NCBI RefSeq assembly: GCF_902712875.1
Contig: NZ_LR743509.1
Coordinates: 2,494,001-2,558,000, forward strand
Direction of reading: 5' to 3'
Origin: Hyphomicrobium sp. ghe19
Lineage (GTDB): Bacteria > Pseudomonadota > Alphaproteobacteria > Rhizobiales > Hyphomicrobiaceae
DNA: 64,000 nt
In this document: positions 1 through 6,777 of the stretch, piece after piece
How the letters are laid out: each line of letters starts with the position of its first letter
Position numbering within the stretch: position 1 is the stretch's first letter
The notes under the pieces: model-generated
What the model saw: the letters and a program-made list of their open reading frames with translations, nothing else
Told to the model about the DNA's origin: nothing
Database searches by the model: none
Program-made: the position numbers and the translations under genes

Positions 1-719
1 GTTGCGTCATCCGTGGTCGCCGTCGTGACGATCGCGTTGGCAGCTGCACCCTTGGCGAGAGCAGTGACCGTGACCGTCTTACCCGGAGCTGCGAACACAG
101 CCGAGACGTCGGTGTTGACCAGCGTCCCTGCAGCATAGTGCGTGCCGGGGATGCCGGTGCCGTTGATGGCGTGCGTCAGGTTCTGGTAGCTGGCGTCAGC
201 GTCGGCCCCGATCAGGACCTCGTTGGCTGCCGGCGTCAGAGCCGTCTTGAACTTGTAGACCTGCGCACCGATCGTGACGGTTTCGCCGTCAGTCGGAACG
301 TCGGTGTACGTCAGGACGCGCGATGCTTTCGCACCCGAGCTGACTTCCCACGAGACGGTGTTGGCGTGCTGGCCGATCTGGTATGCGCCCAGAACTTCCG
401 GCGAAGCAACTTCCGTGAGCGCGTAACCGCAAGCGCGGAACAGACGCGAGATGATCGGCGCATCGGCCTCGGTGAAGGTCGTCTTGCCGTTCGAGCGAAG
501 TTCGGTCTTGAACGTCATCGAGGCGAGACGCCGGCCGAGGACAACTGCCTCAGGCGAGAGGTCGGGCAACTCGATGTCACGCTCAAGAACGGTCGGATCG
601 ATCTTGAACTCCGGTTCGGAGACCAAGATGCCATCGTCGATCGTCAGGGTTTCAGCGACGCCGTAGACCGACTCCACCTTAGCCTGCACGACCGCGCGGC
701 GTGTAAGTTTAACTGCCAT
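1..719 (-). CDS. Phage tail tube-like protein (C-terminal part off the left edge)
   Basis: The frame is open from an ATG at 719 to the window edge, so about 239 residues are visible and the stop is missing. It starts MAVKLTRRAVVQAKVESVYG, behind an AGGAG ribosome site. The first 120 residues look like a phage tail tube subunit. From about residue 145 the protein becomes rich in Ala, Thr, Gly and Asn (YKFKTALTPAANEVLIGADA), a style common in Ig-like or adhesin-like insertions of phage tail proteins. Its place after the tail-completion genes also fits the tail tube. The family is inferred from order and composition, not from a diagnostic motif. Confidence 0.65.
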   Translation of the reverse strand, partial: MAVKLTRRAVVQAKVESVYGVAETLTIDDGILVSEPEFKIDPTVLERDIELPDLSPEAVVLGRRLASMTFKTELRSNGKTTFTEADAPIISRLFRACGYALTEVASPEVLGAYQIGQHANTVSWEVSSGAKASRVLTYTDVPTDGETVTIGAQVYKFKTALTPAANEVLIGADADASYQNLTHAINGTGIPGTHYAAGTLVNTDVSAVFAAPGKTVTVTALAKGAAANAIVTTATTDDA

Positions 720-751
720 TAGAGTGAACTCCTATCGCGGGGTTGCGGGGC

Positions 752-979
752 TTAGGCGGGCGTCTTCAGCTTGGCGAGGATGGCGTTGATCTTCGCCTTG
801 TTTGCGTTTGCCAACGCGATCGCCGTGGCTTCGTCGGTCGCGTCCGGCGTGGTGATTGCGGTGATCGAGTCGAAGTCGCCGTGGTCAGGCTTGGCGTTCA
901 GCAAGTCGGCAAGGTTCTTGCCCTTCTCACCGAAGATGTTGCTGAGACCGGTGAAGTGATTTCTTTTGAGCTTAGCCAT
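752..979 (-). CDS. Small phage protein of unknown function (75 aa)
   Basis: The ATG at 979 (MAKLKRNHFTGLSNIFGEKG) follows a GAAAGGTG ribosome site. An upstream in-frame start near 1117 would overlap the preceding gene, so 979 is preferred. The protein is rich in Ala, Lys and Asp in its second half and has no membrane segment. It lies between another small protein and the tail tube gene and is probably co-transcribed with them. I do not recognise the family; a tail-associated role is inferred from position only. Confidence 0.55.
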   Translation of the reverse strand: MAKLKRNHFTGLSNIFGEKGKNLADLLNAKPDHGDFDSITAITTPDATDEATAIALANANKAKINAILAKLKTPA

Positions 980-1007
980 AGTCGGAGCACCTTTCTGAGT
1001 GCGACGG

Positions 1008-1217
1008 TCAACGCAGACGAATGCGCTTGCCGTCTCCGGTTGAGCGATAGACACCGCCGCTGCCGACTTCGTGCGTGTTCGGTGCTGGGACGGCCTCGAC
1101 CTGAGGCGCGGCTTCAACCGGTGGAGCGGTGACGGCTTCTACGACCGGGACAACAGTCTCCTCGACCGGCTCTTCGACCGGTTTCGGAATGAAGCCCTTC
1201 TTGACAAGCTTGGCCAC
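1008..1217 (-). CDS. Small Pro/Val/Glu-rich phage protein (69 aa)
   Basis: I place the start at GTG 1217 because GAGGAG sits six bases upstream. The in-frame TTG at 1223 directly abuts that ribosome site and is unlikely. The middle is a repetitive low-complexity stretch of Pro, Val, Glu and Ala (PVEEPVEETVVPVVEAV), flanked by short basic ends (MAKLVKKGFI and GKRIRLR). Such sequences act as flexible linkers or spacers in virion proteins, but no family is recognised. It lies just after a 16-bp palindrome of the phage-wide set. Confidence 0.5.
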   Translation of the reverse strand: MAKLVKKGFIPKPVEEPVEETVVPVVEAVTAPPVEAAPQVEAVPAPNTHEVGSGGVYRSTGDGKRIRLR

Positions 1218-1256
1218 GCGCAACTCCTCGAACTGCTCTAATCCTTGCGGCTAGAC

Positions 1257-1272
1257 GTGCAATTAATTGCAC
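1257..1272. promoter_or_regulatory. Phage palindrome copy 1
   Basis: Perfect GTGCAATTAATTGCAC in the gap between the tail-terminator-like gene and the 69-aa gene. There is little room for a full promoter before the next start. Part of the phage-wide palindrome set. Confidence 0.8.
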
Positions 1273-1316
1273 CATGTGCGCGAGGCGAGCAATCGAGGTG
1301 GCGCGAATGCGACCCA

Positions 1317-1823
1317 CTAGAAATTCGGGTGCGGGTCGCGCGGATCGCGGCGTGCGTGCCGGTACTGCACTTCGATGAACAGAACACCGACGATCGACCG
1401 ATCCGAATAATTGACCAGGTCGACTTCCGAATTGACGAGCCTCGTGTCGACCGCCAGGTCGTCCCAGGTCGTATTGGCAAGCACCAGGCGCTTTAGCACC
1501 GTGAGCACCTGCTCTGCCATCGCCTGCGGATCGTCATCATCCTTGTTCTTCGTCGCCCGGAATTCGAGCCCGACCATCTGGTCGCTGACGATGTACGGAT
1601 ACAGGTCGCTATACTTCTCCGTCCCCGGCACGATGCCGAGCGAGTATCTCTTTCGCAGGTTCTCATCCGAGAGCGGACCGAGCTTCACGACCGAGAACTG
1701 CATCGGCCAGTCATCATCGGACGGCACGTAACCCGGCGCTGACGTGTCCGTCTGGACGATGCCGATGAACTTCTCTTCAATCTTCTCCAGGATTTGCTGG
1801 CGAACGCTCTTCACTAAGGTCAT
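1317..1823 (-). CDS. Probable tail terminator / tail completion protein (168 aa)
   Basis: This 168-residue protein starts MTLVKSVRQQILEKIEEKFI; its start overlaps the stop of the preceding gene in an ATGA arrangement, showing translational coupling. Size and position (after an HK97 gp10-like gene, before the tail tube) match the tail terminator or completion proteins that cap siphovirus tails. It alternates hydrophobic strands (VGVLFIEVQYRH near the C terminus) with charged loops (NKDDDDPQA). The assignment rests on gene order; no catalytic motif is expected. Confidence 0.55.
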   Translation of the reverse strand: MTLVKSVRQQILEKIEEKFIGIVQTDTSAPGYVPSDDDWPMQFSVVKLGPLSDENLRKRYSLGIVPGTEKYSDLYPYIVSDQMVGLEFRATKNKDDDDPQAMAEQVLTVLKRLVLANTTWDDLAVDTRLVNSEVDLVNYSDRSIVGVLFIEVQYRHARRDPRDPHPNF

Positions 1824-2473
1824 TTGCTTGCTCCCGCCAACATGGCTCTGACAATCTGATCGGCGGCGCGATCAACGAAATACGGCAGTCCGGCCGAGAT
1901 CGTCTCCTGCATCCCGAGGCGCGGCTTGATCTTGACCATCGTGCGAAGGACGTAGAGCGGAATGATCTGCGTCCCGGTCTTCTGGAAAATGACGAGGTTG
2001 CCGGCCTTGGTGCGGGCGACGAACGTGTTCTGCCACTCCCGTGCCGACTTCTTCTTGGGCGTCCCGTTCGGGTTCAGGGCTGCGGGCAGCGGTACGGTCA
2101 GAAACTTGGCGGTCTTCGGCCGGATCGTTGCGCCGTATTCATGCACCGGCCCTGGAAAGGCTGCGCCGATGTAGCCCTTGATCTCATCGTAATGCGTGCC
2201 GGTCACCGTGACGGAACTCAGGATCGAGGCGACGAGCTTGCCGGAGCGGCGAGACAGCGTCTTCTCACCCGTACCACCGGGCCACGCATTGCCGTGCCGT
2301 TTGGCGAGGGCTTCGGCGACACTGTTGAGGAACGACTGAAGCTCCTTCGAGAGCACCTTGGCAGCGCCGTCCCAGTCCGCGTTCAGCTCCTTGGCGAGCG
2401 CCGCTAAGCCCTTCGAGGCGTCATTGAAGCGCTTGTTGCGAAAGTCGAGCGCAAACCTGATCTCCGTCCCCAT
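1820..2473 (-). CDS. HK97 gp10-like head-tail/neck protein (217 aa)
   Basis: This is a 217-residue basic protein. The middle segment (VHEYGATIRPKTAKFLTVPL) is the kind of sequence seen in HK97 gp10-like and phage virion morphogenesis proteins, where HxYG is followed by a strand of small hydrophobic residues. Long basic helices precede it (LAKRHGNAW...GEKTLSRRSGKL). These proteins act at the head-tail interface. It overlaps the next gene by four bases and follows the connector gene by six, so it belongs to one structural operon. Confidence 0.65.
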   Translation of the reverse strand: MGTEIRFALDFRNKRFNDASKGLAALAKELNADWDGAAKVLSKELQSFLNSVAEALAKRHGNAWPGGTGEKTLSRRSGKLVASILSSVTVTGTHYDEIKGYIGAAFPGPVHEYGATIRPKTAKFLTVPLPAALNPNGTPKKKSAREWQNTFVARTKAGNLVIFQKTGTQIIPLYVLRTMVKIKPRLGMQETISAGLPYFVDRAADQIVRAMLAGASK

Positions 2474-2479
2474 AGCACC

Positions 2480-3073
2480 TCACAGTGGCAGGAGAGCGGA
2501 CGGAGCGTAACGGATGTGCGAGTTGACGAGCGACGCGTACTGCTGGTCGAGGACGTTCGTATCGAGATGAATGCCCGCCTCCGTGAGAGCAGGCAGTTTG
2601 GCAATCAGGAGCTGCGTTTTCAGTTTGGCAGCCTGTTGCAGCCAGGACGGCACATCAGCAAGCTTGTAGCTGTCCTCACCATCCGTGGCGCTGGCAGGCT
2701 CGAAGCCGGCCGTGAACTCGATCGTGACGATGTCGTCACCATACCGAGTCTGCCAGTCGCGGGCGATGCCCTTCTCCTTGTCGAACTGAAAGGCATCAGA
2801 GATGATACCGAGCTTGCTCGACGTGACGACGGGCGTGCCGGCCACGAAGCCGGTCGACAGCAGGAATTCGGTGCGAACCAAGCCACCTTGCTGGAAGCTT
2901 GGTTCATTGACGTAGAACGTATCTGTCACCGTCTTCCGTTCGAAGGTTGTTCTGAGCGTCGACCCGACCAACGTCTCGGCAGCATCGAGAGCCATCGTAA
3001 TGGCGTTCGTGATGTCGGACATGGCGTCGAAGCCGAGTTCTTCACGGAGCTTCTGAACGGAATACAGCAACAT
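2480..3073 (-). CDS. Probable head-tail connector (197 aa)
   Basis: The ATG at 3073 follows AAAGGA. The 197 residues begin MLLYSVQKLREELGFDAMSD. The sequence combines helices (ITMALDAAETLVGS) with a strand-rich central part (TVTDTFYVNEPSF, IVTIEFTAGF) and a Leu/Ala-rich C terminus. Length and location after capsid and before the gp10-like gene fit the connector or adaptor proteins that bind the portal ring. No sequence motif proves this. Spacing to the next gene is six bases. Confidence 0.55.
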   Translation of the reverse strand: MLLYSVQKLREELGFDAMSDITNAITMALDAAETLVGSTLRTTFERKTVTDTFYVNEPSFQQGGLVRTEFLLSTGFVAGTPVVTSSKLGIISDAFQFDKEKGIARDWQTRYGDDIVTIEFTAGFEPASATDGEDSYKLADVPSWLQQAAKLKTQLLIAKLPALTEAGIHLDTNVLDQQYASLVNSHIRYAPSALLPL

Positions 3074-3084
3074 GGACGTATCCT

Positions 3085-3618
3085 TTAGATTGCGCCTTCA
3101 GTCGTCGGGTCATGGCCGTCTGCACCGGTAGCGCCAGCAGCACCTGAAGCAGGCGGAGTCTCAGTCTTGGCAGCAGGAGGCACCTCCGTCTTCTTCTGGG
3201 CTGCGATCTTGACCTTCTTGATCTTGGGCTTGTCGGCAGCGGGCGGCTTCGTCTCCTTGACCGTGACACGTCCCTTGCCGCCGAGGCCGAGAGCAACGTC
3301 TACTTGGTGCTGGGTGATTTCTTGGCCGAGCGCTTCGGATATCGCCGCAGCAGATGGGCGACCGTCTCCGGTGAAATGTCCGTCAACATCGGGATCGAGC
3401 GCATCAGCTGCCTCACGAATTTTCGTGGCATTTGATTTCGCCTGTAGCGCAGCGATCTTTTTCTCGGACGAGTGTCCATCGAGACCCTCCACAAAGAACC
3501 TGTCGTCATCGGCGAATTCGAGGGCGACTTCCTCACTCACAGGGGTCTCGACGTTCTTCAGGTAAATGACACCCCCGATATTCAGGCTGCGCGGGTACAG
3601 CAGCTTTGCAGTCGGCAT
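3085..3618 (-). CDS. Capsid-adjacent phage protein (177 aa)
   Basis: The ATG at 3618 has a GGAG ribosome site. The N-terminal 50 residues form a strand-rich domain (LLYPRSLNIGGVIYLKNVET). It is followed by DPDVDGHFTGDGRPSAAAIS, a motif (DPD...H.T.DG.P) often seen in small genes beside phage capsid genes. The last 60 residues are a Lys/Pro/Ala tail ending in a Gly/Ala linker. It may be a head decoration or completion protein. It is separated from the capsid gene by a terminator, so it needs its own transcript or read-through. Confidence 0.5.
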   Translation of the reverse strand: MPTAKLLYPRSLNIGGVIYLKNVETPVSEEVALEFADDDRFFVEGLDGHSSEKKIAALQAKSNATKIREAADALDPDVDGHFTGDGRPSAAAISEALGQEITQHQVDVALGLGGKGRVTVKETKPPAADKPKIKKVKIAAQKKTEVPPAAKTETPPASGAAGATGADGHDPTTEGAI

Positions 3619-3633
3619 AACGCTCTCCTAGCT

Positions 3634-3672
3634 CACAAAAGAAGACGCCCCAGAGTACAGGACCCTGGGGCG
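3634..3672 (-). terminator. Rho-independent terminator after the capsid gene
   Basis: Reading the minus strand, CGCCCCAG (3672-3665) pairs with CTGGGGCG (3653-3646) across an 11-base loop and is followed by TCTTCTTTT. It lies four bases after a copy of the phage palindrome, which starts just beyond the capsid stop codon. Confidence 0.85.
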
Positions 3673-3675
3673 CTT

Positions 3676-3689
3676 TGCAATTAATTGCA
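3676..3689. promoter_or_regulatory. Phage palindrome copy 2
   Basis: Perfect TGCAATTAATTGCA, squeezed between the capsid stop codon and the capsid terminator. No promoter can fit between site and terminator, so this copy argues for a role other than activating initiation. Confidence 0.8.
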
Positions 3690-3697
3690 CACTACGA

Positions 3698-4675
3698 TCA
3701 GACCGTAGCGATGTTCGTGTACTCGACGATCGCTTCCGTCTCTTCGATCTGGAAGTCGACGCGGCAGGTCAGGACGATGATGTAGACGCGGGACGTGATG
3801 TCCTTGTCGAACTCCATCGACATCTGACGCTGGATGCCGAAGATCAGGTTCAAGGGATCGGTGAAGAGGCCCTTGTCTTCCGGCATCAGTGCAACCGGGG
3901 CGATCGGCGAACCGTAGGCGAACGTCGGAGACGTGCCCTGGGTCATCTGATCACCGAGCGCGGTGCCGCGGTCAGCGAGCGTGTCGCGGTACTCAGTCTC
4001 GTTGTTGACCGAGACGAAGTGGTTCAACGCCGCCTTGTTGCGCTGATACTGCGACGGGAGCGACTTCAGGCCGGCCTTGAAGACTGCCTTCGAGATCGGC
4101 GAGTGAGCAGCGTCCACGACGTTGCCGTCAGCGTTAGCGCGCTTCAGCCAGCCGTCGAGCTGGGCGAGGTACGCCTGGTTGTCAGGGCTGCTGACGTCCG
4201 TGAACGCCTTGTCAGCCTGAAGAGCAAGCTCTTCGAGGTCGAGAGCCGCACGCTCAGCGATGAGGTCGATGATCGTCTGACGGAGGCCAGACGGACCAGT
4301 ATTCGAAGCCTCGTTGTTCGCTGCAGCAGCGCGCTCGATGTTGTCCTCCATCACGTCATACGGGATGCGGACTTCAGCGATCTGCTCCTTGACGTCGAGT
4401 TCGATCTGCTCGGTCGTGGGCTTCGAACGCTGGTTCTGGGTCAGCGCCGTTGCCGAGGTCGCCTTACGCAGAATGCGCGAGCCGAAACCGATCTTGTTGA
4501 TCTTGCGCTTCGGCGCGGTCATTTCGACCACGCGGCAGACGCGGATCAGCGTCGGCGACTTGATGAGCTTACGGATGAACGCCGCGCCCTGTTCGGGCAG
4601 GAGTTCACCACCGTTGGATTGCAGGTCCGCAATGGCGAGGTCCGCTTTGCGGAGGAGACTGGAGTTGCTAGACAT
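3698..4675 (-). CDS. Major capsid protein (HK97-fold, 325 aa)
   Basis: The 325-residue protein starts behind AAGGGA and lies directly after the protease and scaffold-like genes, the standard place of the major capsid gene. The N terminus is helical and charged (LLRKADLAIADLQSNGGELL). The next segment (FIRKLIKSPTLIRVCRVVEM) and the later RIPYDVMEDNIERAAA, with a long loop, match the layout of HK97-type coats. The ending (IIVLTCRVDFQIEETEAIVE) resembles the common C-terminal strand of this group. A strong terminator follows, as expected for a highly expressed gene. Exact subfamily unknown. Confidence 0.8.
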   Translation of the reverse strand: MSSNSSLLRKADLAIADLQSNGGELLPEQGAAFIRKLIKSPTLIRVCRVVEMTAPKRKINKIGFGSRILRKATSATALTQNQRSKPTTEQIELDVKEQIAEVRIPYDVMEDNIERAAAANNEASNTGPSGLRQTIIDLIAERAALDLEELALQADKAFTDVSSPDNQAYLAQLDGWLKRANADGNVVDAAHSPISKAVFKAGLKSLPSQYQRNKAALNHFVSVNNETEYRDTLADRGTALGDQMTQGTSPTFAYGSPIAPVALMPEDKGLFTDPLNLIFGIQRQMSMEFDKDITSRVYIIVLTCRVDFQIEETEAIVEYTNIATV

Positions 4676-4711
4676 GAAAGTTCCCTTCCGAGGTTTAAGA
4701 TGCGCCTCCGC

Positions 4712-5998
4712 TTACGCGGTTCTGCGAGAGTAGGCCGTGTCGAGCAGTGGGACGTGCGTTTCGGACTTTTGGGTCCTGACGGTGTCACCACCCGCATCGT
4801 TGAAGACCGTGCCGTTCAATGCCGCATCGGTCTTCTTGGCCAGCACGCTGACCGTTTCGACGCGGTCCGAAATCTCCGTCACGCTTTTCTTCATGCCGGC
4901 GATCTCGTCTTCTACCGACTTCCGGAGTGCCTCGATGGCTTCGAGGACTACGGCGTTATCGGCCTTGACTGCAGGAGCTTCCGGGCCGCGATCTTTTGCG
5001 CCCGCACCGCTCTTGCTGTCGTCAAGCTCTTGGTCCTTGTCTGTGTCGGCAGACTTCGTAACGGCGGGGTTGCCTTCCACGTCGTTCGATGGAGATTTCT
5101 CACCGACGTTCGACTTGCCGCCCGAAGCCGGCGGTGTGGCATTACCCTCGACCGGGTCTTCGTCGATGTTGTTGTCGGGGCTCTTCGTGCCGAGTTTGGT
5201 GTCGGTCGTCGTGCTTCCGTGGACTGGATTTGCCGACACTTCTTCCTTCGCGGTCGGCTCGGTCTTGGCTTCCTCAGCCTTCTCGACGACCGTCTCAGCA
5301 ACAGCCTCATCTGCCTTCTGAGCCGACTCAGCTGCGGGAGCCTCTTCGGCCTTGGCAAGCGAACCTGCCCGCGAGAATTCAACGTCAGCCTTGAACGCCT
5401 GAACAGGCAGACCACCGGTCAGCGAGATCAGGTAATTCTTCATCTCATCGACGGCCTTGCCGACTGCGGCAGCCGCTTCCGACGATGACGTGGCTTCATG
5501 CAGGATGTTGGCGACGGTCGACTTCAGAACGTCGACTGAGGTGCAGACGCCCGTGAAGTAGCCTTCGGTCGCGAGCACTTCGCCGAACGACCAGGACGTG
5601 AAGTCCACACCGCTGAAAGACTTCTGGAGATCGGCGGTGACGACGAGTGCGACCTCGTCCGAAACCTTGAGCACGCTGCCGGTCGGAGCATCGGCCTTAG
5701 CGAGCGTTACAACGCCGTCCTTCTCGGACTTGACGAGGGCATCGGCATCGAGGCCAGCTGCCTTGAGAACCGCGTTGACCTTATCGAGGTCGGCTCCCTT
5801 CTGCAGGATGACGCCGACTACGTCGATCTTCGGCTCTGCCATCTTAAAGATGGCGCGGCCGATCTTGTGGAGGTCGATCATATTCTGGTCCTCTTTCGTG
5901 ATCCTGAACGGGATGCGGTTCGCACCGCGCTTCACCAGCGAGACGAAGTTCACTTCCGTGTTCACGAGTTCTGTTGCGCTAATTTGCTGCTTGGACAT
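4712..5998 (-). CDS. Scaffold-like head protein (428 aa)
   Basis: The first 32 residues carry VNFVSLVKRGANRIPFRI, a signature found at the start of XkdF-associated head proteins in many temperate phages. Residues about 60-210 look folded. About 220-345 is a low-complexity acidic stretch (repeated AEEAP, KADEAV, EKAEEAK, GNPAV). The last 85 residues are a coiled coil (VLEAIEALRKSVEDEIAGMK). Acidic, helical, disordered proteins next to a protease and capsid are usually scaffolds removed during maturation. Its first 20 bases overlap the protease gene. Confidence 0.6.
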   Translation of the reverse strand: MSKQQISATELVNTEVNFVSLVKRGANRIPFRITKEDQNMIDLHKIGRAIFKMAEPKIDVVGVILQKGADLDKVNAVLKAAGLDADALVKSEKDGVVTLAKADAPTGSVLKVSDEVALVVTADLQKSFSGVDFTSWSFGEVLATEGYFTGVCTSVDVLKSTVANILHEATSSSEAAAAVGKAVDEMKNYLISLTGGLPVQAFKADVEFSRAGSLAKAEEAPAAESAQKADEAVAETVVEKAEEAKTEPTAKEEVSANPVHGSTTTDTKLGTKSPDNNIDEDPVEGNATPPASGGKSNVGEKSPSNDVEGNPAVTKSADTDKDQELDDSKSGAGAKDRGPEAPAVKADNAVVLEAIEALRKSVEDEIAGMKKSVTEISDRVETVSVLAKKTDAALNGTVFNDAGGDTVRTQKSETHVPLLDTAYSRRTA

Positions 5999-6608
5999 TC
6001 AAGATGCCTTCAACGAACGAGAACCTGTGACTGTGGCCGTTGGCCGTTTCCGTGACCGTGCCTCGAACAATTCGGTGGACGTGCCCATCCGGACCCGGAC
6101 CAGTCGTGCCGCCGATCAGGTTGCCCTGGTTATCGAACGACACCTGGAACGTATGCTTGTGACCGTCCGCGATATCCGTCTCGCCGTTGAGCACCATCGG
6201 CATCTCGATTTCGATGACTGTGTCGACCTGTATGGCCGAACCATCGAGCGAGAACCCATTTAGCTCGCCTTCTTTGATCATCCTCCAGAGTTCAGGATCA
6301 GGGACTTTCACCCCTAGAACCCAAGACCCCGGAATGAAGACCGAGTCGTCTTCGCGGGCGATGAAGCTTTCGACGACGTAGCAACCGCTCAGTTCCTGGT
6401 TGTGGTTCGTGTCGATATTGTTGACCAAACCACGCCGCAGAAACTCGTGAGCCATGTTCTGGATCGTCTCCGCCTTCATGAAGTCACCCTGGCTGTCAGG
6501 GAACCCTGGTGCGTAGACTTCTCCGAAAACGAGTTGCTGTTCCTCGTCGAGCTTCTTGATTGAAACCGAGGGTGCGCTCTTAGTGGCATCGGCTTTGGAG
6601 ACGTTCAC
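5979..6608 (-). CDS. XkdF-like prohead protease (209 aa)
   Basis: I choose GTG 6608, which follows AGAGGAGG by five bases; an earlier in-frame GTG at 6689 has no ribosome site and lies inside a palindrome copy. The protein reads DEEQQLVFGEVYAPGFPDSQ, then NIDTNHN and NGFSLDG, fitting the XkdF family of putative serine proteases (conserved His and a late Ser). The C-terminal third holds three Gly-His-x-His motifs (GHKH, GHVH, GHSH), seen in some phage head proteins. The family is thought to process scaffold and capsid. Catalytic residues are inferred by position. Confidence 0.65.
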   Translation of the reverse strand: MNVSKADATKSAPSVSIKKLDEEQQLVFGEVYAPGFPDSQGDFMKAETIQNMAHEFLRRGLVNNIDTNHNQELSGCYVVESFIAREDDSVFIPGSWVLGVKVPDPELWRMIKEGELNGFSLDGSAIQVDTVIEIEMPMVLNGETDIADGHKHTFQVSFDNQGNLIGGTTGPGPDGHVHRIVRGTVTETANGHSHRFSFVEGILNVQAAN

Positions 6609-6674
6609 ATTAGCCTCCTCTGCTACCGCTCCTGCGAGCACGTCCTCACTCCCAACCGCGACAAGCACGTCGCG

Positions 6675-6688
6675 AGCGATTAATTGCA
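6675..6688. promoter_or_regulatory. Degenerate phage palindrome copy 3
   Basis: AGCGATTAATTGCA keeps the right half-site and core but has two changes in the left half. It is the third of three copies in a 103-bp cluster upstream of the protease gene. Confidence 0.5.
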
Positions 6689-6717
6689 CGCTGCAAAAAG
6701 ACGGTGAAGATCAAAAG

Positions 6718-6731
6718 TGAAATTAATTGCA
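6718..6731. promoter_or_regulatory. Phage palindrome copy 4
   Basis: TGAAATTAATTGCA on the plus strand, with G and C flanks. It is the middle site of the 6,675-6,777 cluster and the only asymmetric copy in the reverse orientation to the others. Confidence 0.75.
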
Positions 6732-6763
6732 CGGTGGCTCGTATGCGGCCCACGTCCAAAACT

Positions 6764-6777
6764 TGCAATTAATTTCA
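6764..6777. promoter_or_regulatory. Phage palindrome copy 5
   Basis: TGCAATTAATTTCA (minus strand TGAAATTAATTGCA). The TGA is the stop codon of the head morphogenesis gene. Confidence 0.75.
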
